Shown: in pieces, positions 35,427-42,566 of the stretch
How the letters are laid out: each line of letters opens with the position of its first letter
How positions within the stretch are numbered: position 1 is the stretch's first letter
Assembly (NCBI GenBank): GCA_041649635.1
Contig: JBAZMV010000009.1
Coordinates: 1 to 42,566, forward strand
Direction: 5' to 3'
Origin: Dehalococcoidia bacterium
Lineage (GTDB): Bacteria > Chloroflexota > Dehalococcoidia > E44-bin15
Length of the DNA stretch: 42,566 bases
Notes under the pieces: generated by a model
Databases searched by the model: none
The model's input: the letters and a program-made list of their open reading frames with translations, nothing else
Told to the model about the DNA's origin: nothing
Program-made: the position numbers and the translations under genes

Positions 35427-36557
35427 CTATAAACCGAGGCTCTGGGCGACCTGTTCGCGGTGGAACTCGGGACCGCCGAAGAGCGACTCGGATGCTTTGC
35501 AGTGCTTGAAGTAGAGAGGCATGTTGTGGTCTAGGCAGAAGCCGATGCCGCCGTGGATTTGGTGCCCGAGGCGGGTCACGCGGCGGTAGGCGTCGCTGAC
35601 CCAGGCCTTGGCCATAGAGACTTCCATGGTGGCGTCCATGTCCTCGGAGATCTTCCACGCCGCCTGATATGTCAGGAACCTGGAGCTCTCCACATCGATG
35701 AGCATGTTGGCGCAGTGGTGCTGGATGGCCTGGAAGCTGCCGATGGGCTTGCCGAACTGAATGCGCTCCTTGGCGTAGGCCACGCTCATGTCCAGAGCAG
35801 CCTGCGCGCCGCCGAGCATCTCGGCGCACTTGGCCACCGTTGCCTTCTCAAGCACCTTGTCGATGATGGTCCAACCCTTGTCCTGGGCGCCGATCATGTT
35901 GGCCTTGGGCACTTTGACTTTCTTGAAAATGACCTCGCACTGCTTGCCGCCGTCGATGGTCTGCAGGCGCGTTATCTGTACTCCCTCGGCTTTAGCATCG
36001 ACCAGGAACAGGGTGATGCCGTCCGCGGATTTTCCTTCCTTGGTCCTGGCCACGACGATGATGTGGTCGGCTACGTTGGCGTCGTTCACGAACAGCTTGG
36101 TGCCGTCGATGACGAAATCGCCGCCCTCGGCCGTCGCCTTGACTGTGATATCGGCCGGGTCATAGCTCACGCTGGGCTCGGTGATGGCCACCGTGAAGAT
36201 GGACTCACCCGATGCGATCTTGGGCAGCCAGGCCTTCTTCTGCTCCTCGCTGCCGCCCTCGAGCAGGGTGAACCCGCCCAGTACTACCGAAGGCAGGAAC
36301 GGGCCCGGGAACGCGGCCTTTCCCATCTCCTCAAAGAGCACCGCCAGGTCGAGGAAGGTCATGCCCATTCCCCCGTACTCATCGGGGATGGCCAGCCCCT
36401 GCCAGCCCAGCTCGGACATCTTCTTCCACATCTCCGGGTTGTAGCCCTTCTCGTCCGCGTTAAGTTCCTTGACCGTCTCCGGAGGGCACTCCGCCGTTAG
36501 AAAATCGCGAGCCGATGTGCGTAACATTTCCTGTTCTTGTGTAAATCCTAGATCCAT
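35427..36557 (-). CDS. Acyl-CoA dehydrogenase, small subunit type (pair 1)
   Basis: 376 residues with the acyl-CoA dehydrogenase fold: N-terminal helices (MDLGFTQEQEMLR), middle beta domain and C-terminal helical domain with RIQFGKPIGSFQAIQHHCA. The FAD/substrate loop of typical members (S-E-P-x-A-G-S-D) is replaced by ITEPSVSYDP, and no C-terminal GTSE-type motif is seen. This resembles the non-catalytic partner of heteromeric dehydrogenases such as ChsE1/ChsE2. It lies 37 bp after a large-subunit type gene, the likely partner. ATG 36557 follows AAAGGAG. Substrate unknown. Confidence 0.85.
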   Translation of the reverse strand: MDLGFTQEQEMLRTSARDFLTAECPPETVKELNADEKGYNPEMWKKMSELGWQGLAIPDEYGGMGMTFLDLAVLFEEMGKAAFPGPFLPSVVLGGFTLLEGGSEEQKKAWLPKIASGESIFTVAITEPSVSYDPADITVKATAEGGDFVIDGTKLFVNDANVADHIIVVARTKEGKSADGITLFLVDAKAEGVQITRLQTIDGGKQCEVIFKKVKVPKANMIGAQDKGWTIIDKVLEKATVAKCAEMLGGAQAALDMSVAYAKERIQFGKPIGSFQAIQHHCANMLIDVESSRFLTYQAAWKISEDMDATMEVSMAKAWVSDAYRRVTRLGHQIHGGIGFCLDHNMPLYFKHCKASESLFGGPEFHREQVAQSLGL

Positions 36558-36594
36558 ATTTCCGCTCCTTTCCCCCTTGGAGATTATTTACTTT

Positions 36595-37779
36595 CTAGTA
36601 TGATTTCGGCATACCGAAGCCACGCATGGCGATGGCGTTCCTCTGCACTTCCGATGTGCCGGCCGCTATGGTGGCTCCGATTCCGAGCAGCGACTCGCGT
36701 GCTATTGAATACTTCTCGTTGCCCCACTTCGACTCTTTGAAAAGCGTGCCGTATAGTCCCATGATCTCGGCGCCGATTTCGCCGACATGCTGCTGAAACT
36801 CGCTGCCATGCACGCGCGCTATGGAAGCCTCCCATTCGGGCTGTTGGCCCAGGGTCTGCAGCCAGGCTACGCGGTAGGCCAGTATGCGCGCGATGCGGCC
36901 CTCGATGTAAAGGTTGGCCAGCCTTTGTCTGACGTACGGGTCCTTCCCGATGATGTGCCCGCCCGGCAGCGGCTGCTTGGCGAACTCGATCAGCTTGTCG
37001 ACATTGCCCAGCGCCCGTGCGATGCGGTAGATGCCGGAGCGCTCGAAGCCCGCTGCGGTCATGGCGACCTTGAACCCGCCGTTGATCTTGCCAACTATGT
37101 TCTTCTTGGGCACCCTGACGTTATCGTAGAACACCTCTGAGAAACAGTGCTCGTTGGCCATGGTTATCAGCGGGTTGATGGTGATGCCCGGTGTCTTGAA
37201 ATCGACCAGGAAGAAGGTGATGCCTTTGTGTTTGGGCTCAATGTTGGGGTCTGTCTTAGCCAGCAGGAAGCACCAGTCAGCGTGGTGCGCCAGGCTAGTC
37301 CATACCTTCTGCCCGTTGATGACGTATGAGTCACCATCCTCGACGGCCTTGGTGGTCATGCCCGGCAGGTCGGACCCGGCGCCGGGTTCGCTCCAGCCCT
37401 GGCACCAGATGACCTCGCCGCGCGCGATACGGCCTAGGTGTTCCTTCTTCTGCTCCTCGTTGCCGTGGGCCATGAGGGCCGGGGCCAGCATGCCGATGCC
37501 GCCGAAGTCTAAGCCGGGCGCGCCGCGGTAGTTAAACTCCTCGTTGATGATAACGCTGAACATGTGCGCGTCCTTGCCGCCGTACTCTTCAGGCCAGGCG
37601 ATGTTGAGCCAGCCCATTTGAGACAGCTTCTTGGTGATGGAACGCGCGAACTTCCAGTCCGCTTCCGACTCCACATGGCCGCCCACTCCTGCTTCGAACT
37701 CGGGCGGGATCTCCTTTGCGAGAAACTCCTTGACCTCTTTTCGGAACGCTTCCTGTTCCGGTGTGAAATTAAAATCCAT
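36595..37779 (-). CDS. Acyl-CoA dehydrogenase, large subunit type (pair 1)
   Basis: 394 residues. ATG 37779 follows GGAGAGG and gives the usual start MDFNFTPEQEAFR; upstream in-frame sequence lacks a ribosome site. It has the FAD-binding motif WCQGWSEPGAGSDLPGM, the segment FERSGIYRIARAL, where some ACADs place the catalytic glutamate, and the C-terminal AGTSEVQRNAIA. It should form the active part of a dehydrogenase oxidising an acyl-CoA at C2-C3, passing electrons to ETF (ETF genes not in window). Paired with the small type gene downstream. Confidence 0.9.
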   Translation of the reverse strand: MDFNFTPEQEAFRKEVKEFLAKEIPPEFEAGVGGHVESEADWKFARSITKKLSQMGWLNIAWPEEYGGKDAHMFSVIINEEFNYRGAPGLDFGGIGMLAPALMAHGNEEQKKEHLGRIARGEVIWCQGWSEPGAGSDLPGMTTKAVEDGDSYVINGQKVWTSLAHHADWCFLLAKTDPNIEPKHKGITFFLVDFKTPGITINPLITMANEHCFSEVFYDNVRVPKKNIVGKINGGFKVAMTAAGFERSGIYRIARALGNVDKLIEFAKQPLPGGHIIGKDPYVRQRLANLYIEGRIARILAYRVAWLQTLGQQPEWEASIARVHGSEFQQHVGEIGAEIMGLYGTLFKESKWGNEKYSIARESLLGIGATIAAGTSEVQRNAIAMRGFGMPKSY

Positions 37780-37854
37780 ATCTTCCACCTCTCCTCGAGA
37801 GTTTTTTATTTCCTCTTCGTTCGGGGCTATCAACCCCCTGTTTGGGAATATTTT

Positions 37855-37956
37855 GTAGGGGCAGGGCTCGCCCTGCCCAAGGCGCAGCAAGCAGCGCCCC
37901 TACGGGATATCCCCGTCTTGTTTCGAGAAAGGGCGAACACGGGGGTTCGCCCCTAC
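37855..37956. repeat. GTAGGGGC-type palindromic repeats between dehydrogenase pairs
   Basis: An element starting GTAGGGGC (37855) and ending GCCCCTAC (37903), and a second, GGGCGAACACGGGGGTTCGC followed by CCCTAC (37931-37956). Same family as 9800-9923. It occupies the 216-bp spacer between the two pairs of dehydrogenase genes. Confidence 0.75.
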
Positions 37957-37995
37957 ATTATGATTCGTATTTTAAAGGTTCGACGGTCGACGGGC

Positions 37996-39126
37996 TTACA
38001 GCCCCATCGATTTGGCTACGACTTCCCTGTGATCTTCAGTGTCGCCGAAGATCGAGTAGGCCGCCCGCGCCCTGCGATAGTAAAGGCTGGCGTCGTGGTC
38101 CATCGTCGTGCCGATAGCTCCGTGGATATGCACACCGTCCTCGGTGACCAGCTTGTAGGCCTCGTTGCACCACGCCTTGCATGTGGATACCTTCCAGTCG
38201 CAGTCCATCTTCTCCTGGGCCATCCATGCCGCTTCGTACAGGATATTCTTGGACATGCTGGCGCGCAGATACAGCTCGGCCAGCTTGTGCTGCATTGCCT
38301 GATAGGAACCGATAGGCTTGCCGTACTGCACCCTTTCCTTGGCGTAGGCCACGGCCATCTCCTGCATCGCTTCCATGCCGCCGCACATCTCGGCGCACTT
38401 GGCTATGGTGGCCTGCTGCAATGCGCTCTGCACTGCCGGCCAGCCCTTGTCAACATCGCCGATGACGTTCTTCTTGGGGACGCTGACGTCCTTGAAGACG
38501 ACCTCGCACTGCTTATCGGCGGCGGTGGTGTCGAAAGGCGTTATCGTAACTCCGCCCGCCTTGGCATCGACGAGAAACAGCGTTATGCCGTCCGCAGACT
38601 TACCTTCCTTAGTCTTGGCAACGACTACAAGGTAGTTGGCCGCGGTGGCATACTCGACGAACATCTTGGTGCCGTTGAGCACGAAGCTGTCGCCCTTGGC
38701 CTCCGCCTTCATCTGGATGCAGTCGGGGGTGTAGCCCGCGCTCTTCTCGGTGAGCGCCATGGTCAGTATGATCTCGCCCGCGGCTATCTTAGGCAGGAAT
38801 TCCTTTTTCAAAGCCTCGGAGCCAGCCTCGACGATAGGCGGCGTGGCCAGAGCGGTGTTGACGAGGAAGGGGCTGGGCAGAATGTTCTTACCTATCTCTT
38901 CGAATACCACAACCATATCAAGCAGTTTCATTCCCATGCCGTCGTATTCGTCCGGTATCATCAGCCCGAACCAGCCGAGCTCCGCCATCTTGCCCCACAT
39001 CTCGGGCGAGTAGCCTTCCGCGCTCTTTTCAAGCTCTCTGACAATAGCTTTGGTGCACTCGGTGGACGCGAACTGCCGGGCTGAGTTTCGGAGCATATCC
39101 TGCTCTTCGCTGAAATCAAGATTCAT
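37996..39126 (-). CDS. Acyl-CoA dehydrogenase, small subunit type (pair 2)
   Basis: 376 residues, paralogous to the gene at 35427. ATG 39126 follows GGAGAGGAGCG and lies 18 bp after its neighbour; the frame upstream runs antisense-free but lacks a start signal. The middle domain has TEKSAGYTPD in place of the S-E-P-x-A-G-S-D motif, and the segment ALQQATIAKCAEM carries Gln where the pair-1 homologue has Glu. Probably a structural or substrate-binding partner of the large-type gene next to it. Confidence 0.85.
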   Translation of the reverse strand: MNLDFSEEQDMLRNSARQFASTECTKAIVRELEKSAEGYSPEMWGKMAELGWFGLMIPDEYDGMGMKLLDMVVVFEEIGKNILPSPFLVNTALATPPIVEAGSEALKKEFLPKIAAGEIILTMALTEKSAGYTPDCIQMKAEAKGDSFVLNGTKMFVEYATAANYLVVVAKTKEGKSADGITLFLVDAKAGGVTITPFDTTAADKQCEVVFKDVSVPKKNVIGDVDKGWPAVQSALQQATIAKCAEMCGGMEAMQEMAVAYAKERVQYGKPIGSYQAMQHKLAELYLRASMSKNILYEAAWMAQEKMDCDWKVSTCKAWCNEAYKLVTEDGVHIHGAIGTTMDHDASLYYRRARAAYSIFGDTEDHREVVAKSMGL

Positions 39127-39143
39127 GATTCGCTCCTCTCCAC

Positions 39144-40340
39144 TTATTTCCTGGGCAGCCCCAGGCCGATCCAGGCGATTATATTTTTCATGATTTCCGA
39201 AGTTCCGCCGCCCAGCTTGTAGCCGGGTGTGATCTGTACCAGGTTCTCGAACTGGCCGCGTATCGGTGCGAACTTCTTGGAGGTATGCGCCACCGTGCCG
39301 TAGAGGCCCATTATCTCCACGCCGGTGAAGGCGCAGCGCTGCCACAGCTCGGTGCTGAAGACCTTGGCCCCGCATGATGCCGAGGCGGCGCCGAGAAGGT
39401 CGCCCTTCTCCTGCATCCAGCCGCAGCGGTAGCTCATGGCGTGGCCGGTCTCGATGTCGATGAAGAGCTGCGCCAGGCGATGGCGCACGTGCGGGTTGTC
39501 CTTCAGCGGCTTGCCCTTGAGGCTGTTCTCTTTGCAGTATTCCACCAGTTCGTAGAGCGCGCGTTTTATTCCTGAGATGACGCCCACGCTGGAGCGTTCG
39601 AAGTTCATGGTGGCATTGGTAACGCCCCATCCCTGGTTGACCTCTCCCACGATGTTCCGCGAGGGGACGCGCACATTATCGAAGAAGATCTCGTTAAAGT
39701 GCTCGGAGCCGTCCATACCCGGTATCGGCCGAACCTCGATGCCCGGCGTCTTCATATCGACGAGGAAGAAGGTAATGCCCTTGCTGCGTTTCTCGTTTGG
39801 GTCGGTTCTGGCCAGCATGAAGCTCCAGTCGGCGCGGTGCGCTCCGGTGTTCCAGCACTTCTGGCCGTTGATGATCCAGTCGTCGCCGTCCTTGACGGCC
39901 CTTGTCGTCAGCGATGCCAGGTCGGAGCCGGCGTTGGGCTCGCTCCAGCCCTGACACCAGAACTTCTCGGCTTTCGCTATCGGGGGCAGGTGTTCCTTCT
40001 TCTGTTCCTCGTTGCCCAGCGCCAGCAGCGTCGGCCCGATCATTCCGATGCCTAACGGATCTACGCCGGGGGCGCAGTAATAGCCGATGGAATCGCTGAA
40101 TATGAGCTGCTCCATCATGGGGGCGTTGCAGCCGCCGTATTCCTTGGGCCACGGCCTCACCAGCCAGCCCTTCTCCGCCAGCCTTTTCGCCATGTACTTG
40201 TTGAAAGGCCAGCCGATGTCGTTAAACAGTCCGTCCAGGCCCCACATCCATCCCTCGGGGGCCTTCTTCATCTCTTCCTCAAAGAAGGTGTCGAACTCCT
40301 TCTTTAAGGCTTCCTGTTCCGGGGTTAGTTGGAAGTCCAT
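39144..40340 (-). CDS. Acyl-CoA dehydrogenase, large subunit type (pair 2)
   Basis: 398 residues. ATG 40340 follows AAGGAAGGGAG. Keeps the active motifs WCQGWSEPNAGSDLASL, NFERSSVGVISGIKRAL and the C-terminal GGGTSEIMKNIIAW. Sister of the gene at 36595, though clearly diverged, so the two pairs probably act on different chain lengths or side chains. Upstream, the 160-bp spacer contains two strong inverted repeats. Confidence 0.9.
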   Translation of the reverse strand: MDFQLTPEQEALKKEFDTFFEEEMKKAPEGWMWGLDGLFNDIGWPFNKYMAKRLAEKGWLVRPWPKEYGGCNAPMMEQLIFSDSIGYYCAPGVDPLGIGMIGPTLLALGNEEQKKEHLPPIAKAEKFWCQGWSEPNAGSDLASLTTRAVKDGDDWIINGQKCWNTGAHRADWSFMLARTDPNEKRSKGITFFLVDMKTPGIEVRPIPGMDGSEHFNEIFFDNVRVPSRNIVGEVNQGWGVTNATMNFERSSVGVISGIKRALYELVEYCKENSLKGKPLKDNPHVRHRLAQLFIDIETGHAMSYRCGWMQEKGDLLGAASASCGAKVFSTELWQRCAFTGVEIMGLYGTVAHTSKKFAPIRGQFENLVQITPGYKLGGGTSEIMKNIIAWIGLGLPRK

Positions 40341-40392
40341 TTTTACTCCCTTCCTTGGGTTTAGCCTTTATTCCCTTATTTGTTTTTTTAAC

Positions 40393-40475
40393 CTCCGGGG
40401 GAGAAGTCGATTCAGTCCCCGGAGTTCCTTTTATACATGGCGCATGGCGAGAACGTTGTCCTGTCTCGCCATGCG
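40393..40475. other. Two inverted repeats in spacer before dehydrogenase pair 2
   Basis: CTCCGGGG / CCCCGGAG (40393-40424, 16-nt loop) and CGCATGGCGAGA / TCTCGCCATGCG (40441-40475, 11-nt loop). On the minus strand neither has a T-run, so they look like RNA hairpins for processing or partial termination between the thiolase and dehydrogenase genes rather than ordinary terminators. Confidence 0.6.
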
Positions 40476-40499
40476 GATGTTTCCCTGTATCGTTAAGTT

Positions 40500-41678
40500 C
40501 TAGGTTCCGAAGATGCCTACGAATATCGTGCAGTGCGGGGGCTGTCCGCCAAGGTTGTGCGTCAGTCCCAGCTTCGGGTTCTTGAGCTGGCGCTTCTCCG
40601 CCTTGCCCTGCGACTGCTTGTACATCTCGTATATCATTCTCAATCCGGTGGCGCCGATGGGATGGCCGAAGCACTTCAGTCCGCCGTCGGGCTGAACCGC
40701 CAGTCCGCCCTCAAGATCGAAGAAGCCGGATTCGATATCCTCTTTCATGTTGCCGCGCTTGCTGAATCTCAGGTCTTCCATGGTCACAGCCTCGGTGATG
40801 GAGAAGCAGTCATGGACGTCGGCCATGCCGATCTCCTCGCGCGGGTTCTTGATTCCGGCCTCGATGTAGGCCGCTTCGCCGGCGCGCACGGTGGACTCGA
40901 CATGGAGATAGTCGTACTTGGTCGATGTCGTCCCGTCGCCCGGGGCCACGCTCATCTGGAGCGCCTTGATCATGAGCGGGTCTTTGCGGTATTTCTTGGC
41001 GTCCTTGGCCGGCACGATGATGGCGGCCGCCGCGCCGTCGGAGACGCCGCAGCAGTCGAACAAGCCCAGCGGCCACGCGATTATCGGGGCCTTTATTATC
41101 TGGTCCATGCTTACTTCCTTGCGGAAGTGCGCCTTGGGGCTGTTCACGCCGTTCTTGTGGCTCTTCCACGATACGTGGGCCAGCATCTTCTTGCCGTCCT
41201 CGGGCGTTATGTTGTAGTGGGAAAAGTATTTCGTGGCCAGCATTGAGAACATGCCGGGCATGGTCATGGAGAACATCAGTCCGCCCATGTCCAGGTTGCG
41301 CACGGCCAGTCCGCTGAGGCCCTGGTCCTTGATCTTCTCGACGCCGACGACCAGCACGCGGTCGTAGATGCCGGCGGCGACTGCGTATGTGGCGTTCCTT
41401 AAGGCATCGGAAGCCGAGGCGCAGGCGTTCTCAACGCGGGTGATGGGCAGGTAGGGCAGCCTGAGCGGGGCGGCCAGCGCCTGGCCGGTGATGCCGGACG
41501 TGTCGTAGTAGGTGGAGACCCATCCCGCCTGTATATCCTTCTGCTCGAGCCCGGCGTCCGCGTAAGCTTCTTTGGTCGCCTCAACGACCAGGTCGACGCG
41601 ACTTTTATCCCAAAGCTCACCGAACTGGGTGCAACCCATTCCGATGATCGCTACTCTATCTTTAATACTCTCTACCAT
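40500..41678 (-). CDS. Thiolase-like protein (SCPx/Ltp lipid-transfer type)
   Basis: 392 residues. ATG 41678 follows AAGGAAGG; the longer frame would overlap the upstream gene without a start signal. Active residues are visible: Cys86 in VENACASASDALRNA, the CFGHPIGATG histidine near residue 340 and THNLGGQPPHC near the C-terminus. Ltp-type thiolases lack the usual second cysteine motif and work with a DUF35 partner in bulky acyl-CoA cleavage (thiolysis or retro-aldol; family knowledge). The partner is the next gene upstream on the strand, 13 bp away. Confidence 0.9.
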   Translation of the reverse strand: MVESIKDRVAIIGMGCTQFGELWDKSRVDLVVEATKEAYADAGLEQKDIQAGWVSTYYDTSGITGQALAAPLRLPYLPITRVENACASASDALRNATYAVAAGIYDRVLVVGVEKIKDQGLSGLAVRNLDMGGLMFSMTMPGMFSMLATKYFSHYNITPEDGKKMLAHVSWKSHKNGVNSPKAHFRKEVSMDQIIKAPIIAWPLGLFDCCGVSDGAAAAIIVPAKDAKKYRKDPLMIKALQMSVAPGDGTTSTKYDYLHVESTVRAGEAAYIEAGIKNPREEIGMADVHDCFSITEAVTMEDLRFSKRGNMKEDIESGFFDLEGGLAVQPDGGLKCFGHPIGATGLRMIYEMYKQSQGKAEKRQLKNPKLGLTHNLGGQPPHCTIFVGIFGT

Positions 41679-41691
41679 ATCTATCCTTCCT

Positions 41692-42566
41692 TTAGCACCT
41701 GACGGGGCGCGTCTTCCAGAAGTAGTTGTGCACGCCGCGGTCGTAATAGAGTTTCCGGAATGTCGTCTCGACCTCTGTACCGACATCCAGTTTCGCGCCG
41801 CCGCGGTCGGTCATATCGAATATGCCGCGTCCGCCGCCGTCCCAGTCGATGACCGTTACGGTGGTGGGCGGGTCGTTGCTGTCCGCGAGGTTATCCTCGG
41901 TGTAGGTGAATATCTTGGCCTTGCGGCCGGAGAACCTGTAAGGCTCCATCTGGTCGATGGCCTGGCAGTCCACGCAGACCCTGAGCGGGGTCAGGTAGCC
42001 GTAGCTGCCGCCCTGGCTGAACTGCGGCGTGTTGCATGCTTTGCACTTGACGCCGTAGAGCGCGAGGGCGATCTTCTTGTCGCGTCTCAATGTGGATATG
42101 GATGTCGGCGACTGCTCGGAACGGCGCGCCTTCTCCAGCGGCACCAGCTTGCGCCAGCGCAGGTAGCGGTCGTTGTTCTCCAGCATCTTCTTGGCTTCCA
42201 GGTGCTTCTTATAGCCGCGGCGGGGCCCCAGCTTGGTTATCTGGTCGGTAACCTGCAGGATGAAGGCGTCCACGCCGTTGTTATAGCTGGCCCAGAGGAT
42301 CTTGTCTCCCGGCTTGGCCTCTTCCAGCGCCGCGACCAGCATCATGGTGGCATGGGCCGTGCCGATGTTGCCGATTGCGTTGAACAGATGATCCTGTATC
42401 TGGTTGTCGGCCAGCTTCAGCGATTTCGCCATCGCCCCGTGCCTTCCGCTCTGCAGCGTGGTATCGTACACGAACTTGGTGAAATCGCCGGCCTGCATAT
42501 TGTATTTCTTGAGCAGCCCTTTTATACCCTGCTCGAGGATCAGGGAGTAACCCTTGTCGTAGACCA
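41692..42566 (-). CDS. HMG-CoA synthase-like/DUF35 fusion, 5' end outside window
   Basis: At least 291 residues visible; the frame is open through the right edge, so the start is missing (an in-frame ATG at 42498 is internal). The N-terminal visible part shows the C-terminal half of a thiolase-fold condensing enzyme like HMG-CoA synthase (NAIGNIGTAHATMMLVAAL and GDKILWASYNNGVDAF). From about position 42070 downwards lies a DUF35 module: a zinc ribbon with CKAC and CVDC, then an OB-fold (VTVIDWDGGGRGIFDMTD). DUF35 proteins bind acyl-CoA and pair with Ltp thiolases. Fusing it to a condensing-enzyme half is unusual. Confidence 0.85.
   Translation of the reverse strand, partial: VYDKGYSLILEQGIKGLLKKYNMQAGDFTKFVYDTTLQSGRHGAMAKSLKLADNQIQDHLFNAIGNIGTAHATMMLVAALEEAKPGDKILWASYNNGVDAFILQVTDQITKLGPRRGYKKHLEAKKMLENNDRYLRWRKLVPLEKARRSEQSPTSISTLRRDKKIALALYGVKCKACNTPQFSQGGSYGYLTPLRVCVDCQAIDQMEPYRFSGRKAKIFTYTEDNLADSNDPPTTVTVIDWDGGGRGIFDMTDRGGAKLDVGTEVETTFRKLYYDRGVHNYFWKTRPVRC

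Noticed and set aside
37564..39084. 506-codon plus-strand frame opposite the dehydrogenase genes
   Set aside because: Runs antisense through two conserved genes and their spacer; product is low in recognisable structure.

Overview
The window reads as chromosome of an uncultured anaerobic bacterium, most likely a Chloroflexota lineage close to Dehalococcoidia. This is an inference from gene content: a stand-alone TrpB2-type enzyme, a type 2 isoleucyl-tRNA synthetase behind a T-box leader, several acyl-CoA dehydrogenases beside a thiolase/DUF35 pair, and short palindromic repeat families in the spacers. No rRNA or other definitive marker is present, and no tRNA, CRISPR array, transposase or prophage gene was found.

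Left (1-6.7 kb): two secreted, repeat-rich surface proteins whose 3' ends, including the terminator, are a 950-bp near-perfect duplication. The second carries a signal peptide, a dockerin and a 135-residue Thr-Pro linker. Next come an orphan TrpB2, an HtrA-type lipoprotein protease, and a small GIY-YIG nuclease gene framed by inverted copies of a dispersed repeat.

Core (6.7-23.7 kb): housekeeping genes of the kind usually found near a replication origin. On the minus strand are ileS with its own promoter and T-box, and an rpmH-rnpA-yidD-(PQQ-propeller lipoprotein)-yidC-jag operon whose consensus promoter leaves almost no leader before rpmH. On the plus strand are rplY/ctc, dut, dnaA, obg, nadD, pyrE, a 58-residue small protein and a TPR membrane protein. 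fmt and gyrB are on the minus strand. The AT-rich gap after dnaA contains clustered TGTGCA/TGCACA motifs and is the best oriC candidate.

Signalling (23.7-34.7 kb): a nuclease-fold-like protein of unknown role, a ferredoxin-nitroreductase, a membrane-anchored clostripain-family (C11) protease, and a 2360-residue protein with 14 PAS domains, GAF, GGDEF and HD-GYP. The leader of the protease gene is a c-di-GMP-I (GEMM-I) riboswitch followed by a terminator hairpin. The protease is transcribed divergently from the PAS-GGDEF-HD-GYP gene, so enzyme, sensor RNA and probable output gene lie within about 9 kb. This is the most interesting unit in the window.

Right (34.7-42.6 kb): a HIT protein, a spacer full of degenerate repeats, then a minus-strand catabolic cluster. 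It holds four acyl-CoA dehydrogenases arranged as two large/small pairs, a lipid-transfer-type thiolase, and an HMG-CoA-synthase-like/DUF35 fusion running off the right edge. It resembles systems for beta-oxidation of bulky acyl-CoAs such as sterol side chains, but the substrate cannot be read from sequence.
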